Positions 43,046 through 50,150 of a stretch of 50,150 bases of DNA are shown one piece after another (positions within the stretch are counted from its first letter, which is position 1; every line of letters starts with the position of its first letter). This DNA is from SAR324 cluster bacterium (lineage in GTDB: Bacteria; SAR324; NAC60-12). The notes beneath the pieces are model-generated. The model was not told the DNA's origin, searched no databases, and was given only the letters and a program-made list of their open reading frames with translations. The translations under genes were made by a program, and so were the position numbers. The DNA lies in contig JADGAT010000033.1 in NCBI GenBank assembly GCA_015231885.1, positions 1 through 50,150 on the forward strand. Reading direction: 5' to 3'.

Positions 43046-43975
43046 ATGCAAGATCTGAAAAACCGTTTTCATAACAAGTCGCAAACCAAATCTCAGTCTT
43101 ATCAAAAGAAAGTTGATATACAATATGGCAAAGGAGGATTGCGGGTTAAATCCTCTAAAAAACAGCACCATCTGCTCAAGCGCCTTCTGATGAGGGACCC
43201 TTCCTCGATAAAACAGTTCGATGACGCTTATGATTCTTTCCCTCCAAAAGCTTCTGCTCTTCGTGTTTTTTTTGGGTTTGTCTCTTTTCTGTTCACGTTG
43301 TTTGTTTTACTTGGCATCGTGCTGAAAAGCTATGATTACTTCCAGCATCCCCCCAGTCAAGTTCACATTGAAGGCGCTTCTCTCCTTTCTGCTGTAGAGA
43401 TTTATGAAATAACAGGAATGACCCCTGGTATGAAATTGAAGGAAATCGATACTTTCCTGATTTCCAATCTTTTGAACCGCCATCCTGCGGTCAAACAAGC
43501 CGAGGTGCGTCAAGTTTTTCCTGATCAATTGTATATTTCTTTAAAAGAACGTTTCCCCTACGCCTATCTGAAAGCAGGTGATCAGTATTATCTGGTGGAT
43601 CGGGAACGCTATCCAATACAATATGTGTCTGCTGATCAAGCTGCTAATCAATTCGTAATAACGGGGGTCGATGCCAGTCTGGTTCAACTCGGGAAACCCA
43701 TTCCTGAAGATTCTCTAGAAACAGGAATGGAACTGATCGACCTGATTCGACAATCTTCCTTTGATTTGAAAACTATCATGGCCGTGGATGTATCGGACCT
43801 TTTAAATATTAAACTGAAGCTACGAGATACCAACTCGATTGTTCAACTGGGGCACAACGACTATCAGGGAAAAATGAATCGGTTGGCAACAATTTATCCT
43901 CAGTTGCTTCAACAACACAAAAAACTGCGATCCATTGATTTGCGCTACCAGAACAGAGCCATCGTTCAATTTTGA
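43046..43975 (+). CDS. ftsQ: cell division protein FtsQ
   Basis: A 309-residue bitopic division protein. A cytoplasmic basic tail is followed by one transmembrane helix (ALRVFFGFVSFLFTLFVLLGIV, about 71-92), then a POTRA domain (VHIEGASLLSAVEIYEITGM...). The FtsQ/DivIB core DQLYISLKERFPYAYLKAGDQYYLVDR and the C-terminal beta domain follow. It bridges FtsL/FtsB to later division proteins. It follows murB, but no ftsA or ftsZ follows here; tRNA genes come next. Confidence 0.85.
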   Translation: MQDLKNRFHNKSQTKSQSYQKKVDIQYGKGGLRVKSSKKQHHLLKRLLMRDPSSIKQFDDAYDSFPPKASALRVFFGFVSFLFTLFVLLGIVLKSYDYFQHPPSQVHIEGASLLSAVEIYEITGMTPGMKLKEIDTFLISNLLNRHPAVKQAEVRQVFPDQLYISLKERFPYAYLKAGDQYYLVDRERYPIQYVSADQAANQFVITGVDASLVQLGKPIPEDSLETGMELIDLIRQSSFDLKTIMAVDVSDLLNIKLKLRDTNSIVQLGHNDYQGKMNRLATIYPQLLQQHKKLRSIDLRYQNRAIVQF

Positions 43976-43981
43976 AAAAAC

Positions 43982-44010
43982 TTGACAACAACCTGCCATC
44001 ATAGTCTAAT
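43982..44010 (+). promoter_or_regulatory. sigma-70 promoter of the tRNA genes
   Basis: TTGACA at 43982-43987 and TCTAAT at 44005-44010 are 17 bases apart. The -35 box is perfect and the -10 box differs at one position. A start near 44017 places tRNA-Gly at the beginning of the transcript. Confidence 0.8.
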
Positions 44011-44027
44011 GGTAGTTTACTTACTGA

Positions 44028-44104
<77 letters not shown>

Positions 44105-44128
44105 GTTCGTAAATGTCTTCCTATATAT

Positions 44129-44205
<77 letters not shown>

Positions 44206-44581
44206 ATTCCCATAAGGCTTCCAGCTGATTTGAAAAACTTAAAATACACGCTGGGGTGGCATATGGGGTGGCAGTGTTCATCACTTCCTCTTCCTGAATT
44301 TTTCTACTTACCTCAAAAAATTGAATGGATGGATCTATCCAACATTTTGCATTTGAATGGGCGTTATTGATCCTGCTTTGATTATAACCCATTCATTTGC
44401 AAAACTCAGATACTTCCATTCATTAACCTGACAATTCTGGTTGACCAGACAGTTTTCTTCTCGCTCATATACGTTTTAAGGTGAGGTGAAACGATTTACC
44501 ACTGATTTTATTAAGGAAAATATGGTGCTCCACCTCAAAACAGACATGAGCGTTTCTTCTTTTGTTACGATTGTACTTGTT
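44206..44581. other. 376-bp region behind tRNA-fMet, integration remnant
   Basis: No gene is supported. It holds two direct TGGGGTGGCA repeats, and a possible hairpin (TGAGGTG/CACCTCA) near 44483-44543. A minus-strand open frame reading through the tRNA is an artefact. It ends at the integrase remnant. Confidence 0.5.
44252..44273. repeat. paired 10-bp direct repeats
   Basis: TGGGGTGGCA occurs at 44252-44261 and 44264-44273, with a 12-base period, between tRNA-fMet and the integrase remnant. This would suit arm-type binding sites of a tyrosine integrase. Confidence 0.45.
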
Positions 44582-45036
44582 TCAATTAATGTTTAGAAAC
44601 TTCGTATCTTGTACTTCTTCTTTTTCCACGACGTTGTACCGTTTAAAAACGGAAATGGTTTTATGGCCGCTTTGAGCCATGATTTTAAAATAATCGTTGC
44701 CCGCCAAGCGCATGTTGTTGATTGCAATATGTCGAAAATCATGAAAGACGAGTTCAGCCAGCTTGGGAAGTTTTTTGGAAGCTTTCTTTTTTGCTGTATC
44801 AAATGAACGTTTTGTTCCTGAAAACGGCTACTTTTCCTTAAAAAAACCCGTCCTCCTTTCGACCGACTGGGCAGCTTGCACAGCACTTCTAAAACTGGAG
44901 GAGGTATTTTAAGAATCCGCCCTTCTCGTTTACCTTTTGTTCGGGTGGCAGCAAGGGTCAGGATTTCATCTTCCAAATCCACCTCATCCCAGGTCAAATG
45001 ATAAATCTCAGCCTGGTGCATCCCCCCTGTAAGGTA
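44582..45036 (-). pseudogene. truncated, frameshifted phage-type tyrosine integrase
   Basis: Two frames together give an integrase C-terminal half. The first frame reads LYLTGGMHQAEIYHLTWDEV, then IPPPVLEVLCKLP...GGRVF. The second continues with FSGTKRSFDTAKKKA, LVFHDFRHIAINNMRLAG (HxxR), MAQSGHKTISVFKRYN with the Tyr nucleophile, and stops at 44582. The shift lies at a run of seven A on the plus strand (44840-44846), and a TAG stands in frame just after it. The catalytic Arg of the MRxGEI-type box is His here. The N-terminal half is missing. It lies behind tRNA-fMet, a usual integration target. Confidence 0.82.
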
Positions 45037-45312
45037 GAGTTGAGGGAAATCTATAATTCATTGTCTGAAATCTTCCCGCTCATCGATACGCTAAACCCGC
45101 AAAGAATCTCTCAAGAGATTTTGGAATCAGATGAGTACCGCAATACAATCACAAACCTGCTGCATCATGGGAAAGGAAATCAACTTCCTCGAACCTATGG
45201 CTATGAAAGTTCGGATACTCCATGGAAACTAGCGTTCCATGATTATTTAATCCGTACAAAAACGGTATATACACTCATTGAAGACATGTATTTTCAAATG
45301 CAGGAAGGATGA
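45030..45312 (+). pseudogene. gene fragment of unknown family
   Basis: An open frame gives about 93 residues ending LIEDMYFQMQEG. Its beginning overlaps the integrase remnant, so it lacks its own start and is probably the C-terminal part of a gene cut at an insertion junction near 45030. The visible part is soluble and helical (PWKLAFHDYLIRTKTVYTLIED). I do not recognise it. Confidence 0.4.
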
Positions 45313-45448
45313 TACTGGAGAACTGATGACGAAAAACCATTCACAAAAGAAGTGGGACAAATGATGCCCAATGCGTATCCCAATATGTCCATTTGGCATT
45401 TGGCAATGAGGTATCACAGTCCCGGGTTAATTCAAACTCTCCCTTCTT

Positions 45449-45730
45449 TTGAAGAATACTGCCTTGGCAAAAAAGGCATCTAATGTGGATGGGCAATTGA
45501 GTGCCCAACAAACTATCGGTGACCGACCTCCTATTGGTTACGACAGCAGACCATTGGAAATTGGACAACTAAATACTGCTTCTTATCAGTATTTTAATGG
45601 AGTAATTGACGATGTTCGTATCTACAGTCGAGTCATGAATGCAGAAGAGGTGAAAGCATTGTATGATATTGATTCCAAAGATCCCGATGAGTCCCGTGCA
45701 CCACCGGCTGAACCGGTAGATCTTCTTTAG
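45449..45730 (+). pseudogene. C-terminal fragment of a LamG (concanavalin-like) protein
   Basis: The frame contains VDGQLSAQQ, GYDSRPLEIG and YFNGVIDDVRIYSRVMNAEEVKALYD, the classic ending of a LamG-type jelly-roll domain. The domain's first half is missing, and no start with a ribosome-binding site exists, so it is a remnant of a larger surface or secreted protein. The tail ends ESRAPPAEPVDLL. Confidence 0.7.
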
Positions 45731-45819
45731 TGTCTTTATGGGTCGTTCCTCCATAAAGGCGAGGAGGCATCTCGACAGACCGTCTCCCTTGTTGAGATGC
45801 TACCACTAACAAAACCACT

Positions 45820-46167
45820 TTACTCTTCAAGATTCTTCAGAATTATTTCAATTTGACCAGTCAGCTCACCAAGATCCTCTTTGAGAACACCCCAAACAAT
45901 GTCCAGATTGACACCAAAATAATCATGGATCAATTTATCTCTCATGCCTGTGAGGCTTTTCCAAGGAACTTGTGGATATTGTGCTCGAAACACATTTGAT
46001 AGATTTTTGGAAGCCTCACCAATGATTTCCAGGTTACGTACCACTGCATCTTGAGTTTTCAGGTCTGCCAGAAAATCATCGTAGCCAATACCTCGTGAAT
46101 ATGCTTTGATTCTGTTGGATGCTTCCAAAATATCCCTGAGAAAATCCACAGTAGTGCGATCAGACAT
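45820..46167 (-). CDS. hepT: HepT-like toxin
   Basis: A 115-residue HEPN-type RNase toxin. The RxxxxHxY motif is RDKLIHDY (Arg76, His81, Tyr83 from this start). Other family pieces are VVRNLEIIGEASKNLS and DIVWGVLKEDL. In the known system the partner MntA adds AMP groups to the motif Tyr and silences the RNase. The ATG at 46167 overlaps the antitoxin gene by 8 bases, so the pair is translationally coupled. Confidence 0.88.
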   Translation of the reverse strand: MSDRTTVDFLRDILEASNRIKAYSRGIGYDDFLADLKTQDAVVRNLEIIGEASKNLSNVFRAQYPQVPWKSLTGMRDKLIHDYFGVNLDIVWGVLKEDLGELTGQIEIILKNLEE

Positions 46168-46465
46168 AGATAACAGTCTCTTGAATTTTTTCAGCAATGG
46201 AGGGATTACGAATACCCTTAATGCCTTCCGGTGTTAATACATCCGTTTTTTTCCCGAGCAGCTGCTCTAAAAACTCCGTAAAATCCATAAATTTTAGACC
46301 AATCGGTTTTTCAAATTCTGCCACCAGATCAATATCACTTTCTTCGGTCTGAGTCCCTCTGGCATAAGAACCAAATAAACCTATTCGCTTGAGACCATAT
46401 TCAGAGGAAAGGTAGTTTTGCTGGTCCTTCAACTTTTGGAAAATTTCATTTTTGGTGACGTTCAT
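46160..46465 (-). CDS. mntA: MntA-like nucleotidyltransferase antitoxin
   Basis: A 101-residue minimal nucleotidyltransferase. GLFGSYARG (Gly32-Ser33) and SDIDLVAEF (Asp44, Asp46) form the active site. Length and gene order fit the MntA antitoxin that AMPylates HepT. Its stop lies within the start region of hepT. It appears intact, so the pair may be functional in this mobile region. Confidence 0.88.
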   Translation of the reverse strand: MNVTKNEIFQKLKDQQNYLSSEYGLKRIGLFGSYARGTQTEESDIDLVAEFEKPIGLKFMDFTEFLEQLLGKKTDVLTPEGIKGIRNPSIAEKIQETVIYV

Positions 46466-46835
46466 GGGAACCCCATTTTTTCAATTTCCTTAAAGACAAA
46501 CTTTGTGCAGTAAAATCAAACTAAATCATAACACGATTCAGTTGATATTGTCTTATAGAAAAATAGATTCTGTTTGGAATAAAGGAGATTGATTGACTAC
46601 AGGAATGGGAAAATCAGCGGCGAACCCAATTATAGTTCCATACACGATGATGCGTGTGAAGCAGGTGATCGAAATAAACCATCATTTTTTTCCCAAATAC
46701 TGCCCAATCAAAGGCACATTCACATTTCTGATTGTTTCTAATTTTGGGGAGGGTCAGATTTGACGTGATGGTCCATGGGGAGTATGAGAATATTGGAGTT
46801 CGAACACAACCAATATTTTCAACCTCACCGAAATC
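46466..46835. other. 370-bp region without a supported gene
   Basis: A minus-strand frame (46614-46871, 85 residues) is open but unlike any family I know and lacks a ribosome-binding site. The region probably holds the antitoxin promoter and decayed transposon sequence. Confidence 0.4.
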
Positions 46836-47042
46836 ATGGACCTTATGCAATCGACCACATCCTCGTATCAAAATCGAGTAATTTGTTTAGCTTTTAGCCA
46901 AGAACTTTATGCTGAAGTCATTGAAAATGCCACTCAGTTCCGTGAAATCATCAACTTACGGATCACTTGTTCTATGGAATTGTTTCCATCGGATATTGGC
47001 ACAGGATATCGTATGAAAGATAAATATTACTCGGCCCAGTGA
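46836..47042 (+). pseudogene. N-terminal fragment of a transposase-like protein
   Basis: The frame gives 68 residues: EVIENATQFREIINLRI, then MELFPSDIGTGYRMKDKYYSAQ. This resembles the start of a transposase group whose N-terminus reads PELFP...GY.MKD...S. It then stops, just before the IS6 element. I hold the family assignment loosely. Confidence 0.4.
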
Positions 47043-47103
47043 CCTCATAGCTGTGAAAAATGGCCAAAAAATTGATAAGCCACTAAAATATAAGGATATT
47101 TAT

Positions 47104-47909
47104 GGTTCTGTCGCAAAGTTTTCCAATATAATAGAATTGTGCTATGCTCTTTTCATTTTTGACGAAGGGTATCATGGATGCAAACCGATTGAAAGGCAGT
47201 CATTTTCCAAAGTATATCGTTCTTCAAGCAGTTTATTGGTATTTGCGCTATTCTCTGAGCTATCGCGACATCGAGGAGTTGATGCAAGAACGTGGTGTTG
47301 AAGTGGATCATGCAACCATTCAACGTTGGGTGGTCAAATATACGCCGATGATTGAATCTAATTTTCGCAAGAAGAAACAACCTGTTGGCAAAAGTTGGCG
47401 AATGGATGAGACGTATATTAAGATCAAGGGCGCCTGGTATTATCTTTACAGGGCTGTGGACAAGGATGGAAACACCATTGATTTTCTTTTGACCGAGAAG
47501 CGAGACACAAAGGCTGCCAAGCGGTTTCTGATCAAAGCAATTGAAAACAATGGGCTCCCTGAGAAAATCACTATCGACAAGAGCGGGGCCAATAAAGCGG
47601 CCATCGAAGAATACAATGAAGAGAATAACACCTCCATCGAAATCCGGCAAATCAAATTTCTCAACAATATTGTCGAGCAGGATCACCGTGGGATTAAACG
47701 GATTACTAAACACATGCTTGGCTTCAAATCATTTGATTCTGCCTCTGGCACTCTAAACGGGATTGAAATGGTGAGAATGATCAAAAAAGGGCAATTCAAC
47801 ACAAAGGGTAATTCCCATCAAAATCCGGCTGAAATTTTCTACTCCTTGGCTCCGTAATTCCCGGGGGAAAGGGGGAATAAGGCCTTTGTGAAAACTTTGC
47901 GACAAAACC
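47104..47909 (+). mobile_element. IS6 (IS26-like) family insertion sequence
   Basis: An 806-bp element. The left end is GGTTCTGTCGCAAAGTTTTC; the right end is its inverted copy with one mismatch (positions 47890-47909). One transposase gene lies inside. No 8-bp target duplication is seen (flanks ATATTTAT and CATCTATC), so it may have moved by replicative rearrangement or lost a flank. Confidence 0.9.
47174..47857 (+). CDS. IS6 family transposase
   Basis: A 227-residue DDE transposase, normal length for the family. The N-terminus has a helix-turn-helix with SYRDIEELMQERGVEVDHATIQRWV. The catalytic residues are Asp78 in WRMDETYIKIKG, Asp135 in ITIDKSGAN and Glu169 in VEQDHRGIKR. The ATG at 47174 is preceded by GAAGGG with 4-5 bases between; the frame extends to 47144. 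The gene looks intact. Confidence 0.93.
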   Translation: MDANRLKGSHFPKYIVLQAVYWYLRYSLSYRDIEELMQERGVEVDHATIQRWVVKYTPMIESNFRKKKQPVGKSWRMDETYIKIKGAWYYLYRAVDKDGNTIDFLLTEKRDTKAAKRFLIKAIENNGLPEKITIDKSGANKAAIEEYNEENNTSIEIRQIKFLNNIVEQDHRGIKRITKHMLGFKSFDSASGTLNGIEMVRMIKKGQFNTKGNSHQNPAEIFYSLAP

Positions 47910-48024
47910 CATCTATCTACACGCCTTCATCTAAAGGACTATTTCGTTCTTTGGTTCCTAACAAATCCTAAACCTTCTCTCAGTGGGCTACAAACAAGCC
48001 TCCCCTTAGTCCGATATAATCAGA

Positions 48025-49053
48025 TCATTTATAACGATTTATACCGTCCAGAAAATCATTCACAGCTGGGAGCTTCTGAACCATTTTTAGGCTAATTCCC
48101 AAGGAGTTAGTAAATGGTTGTAAGATTAGATACGTATCCTCATTATCGACCAGTAAGGTTTGTGGGAGTCGCCTTCCTTTCTTGATGGCTTTAAAAAAGC
48201 CTCTAGGAATGCCTTGCTCTAGTTTGTCGGGTTTGATTAGTTCTGGGTAAAGAACAAAGGATTTTTCGCTGGTCACAATGGACAGCACATAGGGAAAATA
48301 GGGTGGATTGCCCGGAGTCGTTTCATCGAGAAAGATTCCTCCGACTTCCCAGGTCCCTTGTTGTGAAAGGCCCTGTTTTTGAATCCGTGCTATTTTTATT
48401 TCATCAATCACAGGTTGAGGTTTGGGCGCTTGATAATCCTCGGCAGGAAGCCAGACAGATAGCCAATTTCCGGCTTCTTGCATGCGGACTAGGTAACAGT
48501 CATCTTTTCCCGAAGGTGGGACTAACAATGTCTGTTTTTCTTGAAATAAGGTCGTCACTTCAACCGCTTGTTGCAGGGCTACTGTCAGGAATTTAGCATC
48601 CTCCAGGGTAATAAACCAAGGAAGGTATCCAGGTTGAAACTTCCGAAACAAGGGCCATCCCTGATTTCCAATATATTTTAATTCCAGTTTACGTATACTA
48701 TCCAAATCCTTTTTCTCAAGTGTTGACAGATCTTCAAGTGAGGCCATGAGGCACTTTTGCGTCCTTAATAAATCAACATCATTATATGTTAGCCCCAATG
48801 GGTCTTCTTCTCCCTGCCTTTGGATTTCAAAATAGCTATGCAAACCTTCCGCATCGGGATAAACACCCAAAGCATACATCTTTCCGCCCTTCCCCATCAC
48901 GCTGCAATAGCCAATTTCACCTGTTTCTGGATTCTGTACTCCAAATAAATCGCTATCATACAACCATTCCCAACATCGATGCTCTTTAAAACTCTCCATA
49001 GCTTCATAAAGTGGTTTCCAAACTGGAGAAAGCCTTTTTTTAAGCCTTATCAT
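48025..49053 (-). CDS. hypothetical protein (DUF6930/DUF7309-like)
   Basis: A 342-residue soluble protein. Recognisable blocks are WEWLYDSDLFGVQNPETGEI, GKGGKMYALGVYPDAEGL (about 50-67), PGYLPWFITLEDAKFLTVAL, and a C-terminal half with GGIFLDETTPGNPPYFPYVLS. These recall the DUF7309/DUF6930 pair of uncharacterised domains, an assignment I hold loosely. The frame extends to 49182, but AAGG lies 9 bases before the ATG at 49053; ATG codons at 49062 and 49059 are alternatives. It follows the serine recombinase by 22 bases in the same direction. Confidence 0.6.
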   Translation of the reverse strand: MIRLKKRLSPVWKPLYEAMESFKEHRCWEWLYDSDLFGVQNPETGEIGYCSVMGKGGKMYALGVYPDAEGLHSYFEIQRQGEEDPLGLTYNDVDLLRTQKCLMASLEDLSTLEKKDLDSIRKLELKYIGNQGWPLFRKFQPGYLPWFITLEDAKFLTVALQQAVEVTTLFQEKQTLLVPPSGKDDCYLVRMQEAGNWLSVWLPAEDYQAPKPQPVIDEIKIARIQKQGLSQQGTWEVGGIFLDETTPGNPPYFPYVLSIVTSEKSFVLYPELIKPDKLEQGIPRGFFKAIKKGRRLPQTLLVDNEDTYLILQPFTNSLGISLKMVQKLPAVNDFLDGINRYK

Positions 49054-49075
49054 TGTCATCATCCTTAACCTTGAA

Positions 49076-49663
49076 CTATTGTTCAGTTTTTTTTGCATCA
49101 ATATTAAGATATCTGTAGAGAGAAGCCCTTGAAATATTAAGCGTTTGGCAAATTTCATTAATACTGATGTCTTTGTTAGCATGCATTTGTTTTGCTGCTT
49201 TTACTTTTGGATGGTCCTTAGAAATTGGCTTTCTTCCTCCTTTTTTCCCTCTCGCCCTGGCAGCTTGTAAACCTGCCTTTGTCCTTTCTTGAATAATTTT
49301 CCTCTCAAAGTGTGCCAAAGCTGAAAAGACGTTGAAAATAAGCTCTCCGGAAGCACTGGTTGTGTCAATTACCCCATCACAGATCGATTTAAATCCAACC
49401 TGTTTATTTGATAAACCCTCAACAAGTTTTACTAGATGAGGCATTGATCGTCCGAGTCGATCGAGCCTCCAGACCAATAATATATCTCCTGGTGAAAGTG
49501 TTTCAAGGCATTGCTCAAGACCCGGACGGTCTGCCTTAGCACCAGAAGCTTTGTCAATGTATATGAATTTTTGCAAACACCCCGCTTGTTTTAAAGCATC
49601 AATTTGCAGTGCTAATTCTTGGCTTTCTTTACTAACCCGAGCATATCCAACCAATTTGCCCAT
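49076..49663 (-). CDS. serine recombinase (resolvase/invertase family)
   Basis: A 195-residue site-specific recombinase. The catalytic Ser11 is in GYARVSKESQ. RLDRLGRSMPHLV, VFSALAHFERKIIQERTKAGLQAARARGKKGGRKP and a C-terminal helix-turn-helix (SINEICQTLNISRASLYRYL) give the small Hin/Tn3-resolvase type. It should invert or resolve DNA between short paired sites. AAGGA lies 4 bases before the ATG. A 28-bp dyad about 123 bases upstream is a candidate crossover site. The gene looks complete. Confidence 0.93.
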   Translation of the reverse strand: MGKLVGYARVSKESQELALQIDALKQAGCLQKFIYIDKASGAKADRPGLEQCLETLSPGDILLVWRLDRLGRSMPHLVKLVEGLSNKQVGFKSICDGVIDTTSASGELIFNVFSALAHFERKIIQERTKAGLQAARARGKKGGRKPISKDHPKVKAAKQMHANKDISINEICQTLNISRASLYRYLNIDAKKTEQ

Positions 49664-49785
49664 TCTTTCCTTGCTTTGTCTTGTCTACTTTGTTAGTAGA
49701 TGAGTTTTTAAGATTTTGATTTAAGAGATCTAAGTTTAATACAGAAATCGAACTGAAAACACCATGAAAATCTTCTGGACTTTGT

Positions 49786-49813
49786 GTCTTATCAAATGAT
49801 CGTTTGATGAGAC
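49786..49813. promoter_or_regulatory. 28-bp interrupted dyad, candidate recombinase crossover site
   Basis: A 28-base dyad with 12 of 14 base pairs matching and central GATC; its arms include GTCT...ATCAAA and TTTGAT...AGAC. Length and shape match half-sites of serine recombinase crossover sites. It lies in the 211-bp gap between the recombinase and the YafQ-type toxin. It could instead be a repressor operator. Confidence 0.5.
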
Positions 49814-49874
49814 CTAACTATCAGTGATGATGAAATATTGAAAATGAACAAAGTTTTTTTACAGACACTCTACA

Positions 49875-50147
49875 TCACTTTTTAAATAATTCGGAGTGAG
49901 AGCCTGTCCTTTCTAAATAGAGGTTCCCTCCAGAAATCCGGTAGATCAGCAGCCAATCTGGTTCAACGTGGCATTCCTTGTGTTGTTTCCAATTTCCAAC
50001 CAATTGGTGATCCTTGTATTTTGGATCAAGTGGTTCTTCATTGACCAAACACTCAATCACATGTTGAATTTTAGATAAATCTTTGTGCTGCTTTTTTACT
50101 CTTTTGTAATCTTTCTTGAATTGGCTGGTATAGAAAATATTCAGCAA
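49875..50147 (-). CDS. YafQ-type mRNA interferase toxin (RelE superfamily)
   Basis: A 90-residue RelE/YafQ-like toxin. KKDYKRVKKQHKDLSK, LDPKYKDHQLVGNWKQHKECHVEPDWLLIYRI and LERTGSHSELF follow the YafQ pattern, including the C-terminal His. It would cut mRNA at the ribosome. The first codon visible is TTG at 50147 close to the window edge, so the true start may lie beyond. The antitoxin, normally just upstream, would be outside the window. Confidence 0.85.
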   Translation of the reverse strand: MLNIFYTSQFKKDYKRVKKQHKDLSKIQHVIECLVNEEPLDPKYKDHQLVGNWKQHKECHVEPDWLLIYRISGGNLYLERTGSHSELFKK

Positions 50148-50150
50148 TCT

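Noticed and set aside
43994..44020. tRNA-like D-arm string TAGTCTAATGGTAG
   Set aside because: It looked like a truncated tRNA, but TTGACA and TCTAAT with 17-base spacing explain it better as the tRNA promoter.
44593..45021. Single 142-residue minus-strand protein
   Set aside because: Only its first half is integrase; the rest is out-of-frame translation of the integrase C-terminus, so it is recorded as a pseudogene.
46614..46871. 85-residue minus-strand frame
   Set aside because: No ribosome-binding site or recognisable family, and it overlaps the transposase fragment.

Overview
The window looks like a stretch of chromosome from a Gram-negative, moderately low-GC bacterium. It carries an RND tripartite efflux system with an outer-membrane lipoprotein, RarD and MATE exporters, ubiE/menG, murB and ftsQ, PtsP, several two-component and sigma-54-type regulators, and a pyruvate:ferredoxin oxidoreductase (PFOR). 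The gene mix resembles deltaproteobacterial or SAR324-like genomes, but the sequence alone does not fix the taxon. Positions 1-22 kb and 31-44 kb read as ordinary chromosome; 22-31 kb is a lineage-specific regulatory and stress-type region; 44.2-50.15 kb is a mobile-element graveyard behind two tRNA genes.

1-8.6 kb: a plus-strand series with a GltD-like FeS flavoprotein, PFOR, a PAS/histidine kinase and a receiver-PAS-kinase-receiver hybrid. It looks like a redox module: pyruvate oxidation, electron transfer to NAD(P), and two sensors in the same transcription direction. 8.6-22 kb: RarD (minus strand), AlgH/YqgE, a small alpha/beta hydrolase, a MITE-like repeat, a membrane-anchored PilZ protein, a 40-residue membrane protein followed by PtsP behind a sigma-54-like promoter, a TPR protein, and the three RND efflux genes.

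22-31.4 kb: mostly minus-strand genes of unknown function. They include a hypothetical protein and a decayed copy of its 3' end, a membrane-anchored pentapeptide-repeat protein, a double DUF350 membrane protein, a bacterial eRF1-like (baeRF-type) protein, and an operon of two tiny proteins behind a secreted four-cysteine protein. A sigma-54 activator with a degenerate receiver sits between the two paralogous four-cysteine genes. Two perfect GAACT-N3-AGTTC palindromes lie upstream of one of them. A TGGCAT-N5-TTGA element recurs in front of three genes here, and a near-consensus -24/-12 promoter precedes a PAS protein. I read this as a local sigma-54-type regulon and the best candidate in the window for an undescribed system.

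31.4-44 kb: a KamA-type radical SAM enzyme, small hypotheticals, a MATE exporter, two DUF3015 secreted proteins, a ModF-like double ABC protein, a helical hypothetical, UbiE, a YhcC-type radical SAM protein, a PP0621-like protein, RsfS, MurB and FtsQ. A strong sigma-70 promoter then drives tRNA-Gly(TCC) and initiator tRNA-fMet(CAT).

44.2-50.15 kb: a frameshifted tyrosine integrase next to tRNA-fMet, gene fragments (including the end of a LamG protein), an intact MntA/HepT toxin-antitoxin pair, a transposase fragment, a complete IS6-family element, a hypothetical protein, a serine recombinase with a 28-bp dyad upstream, and a YafQ-type toxin at the window edge.
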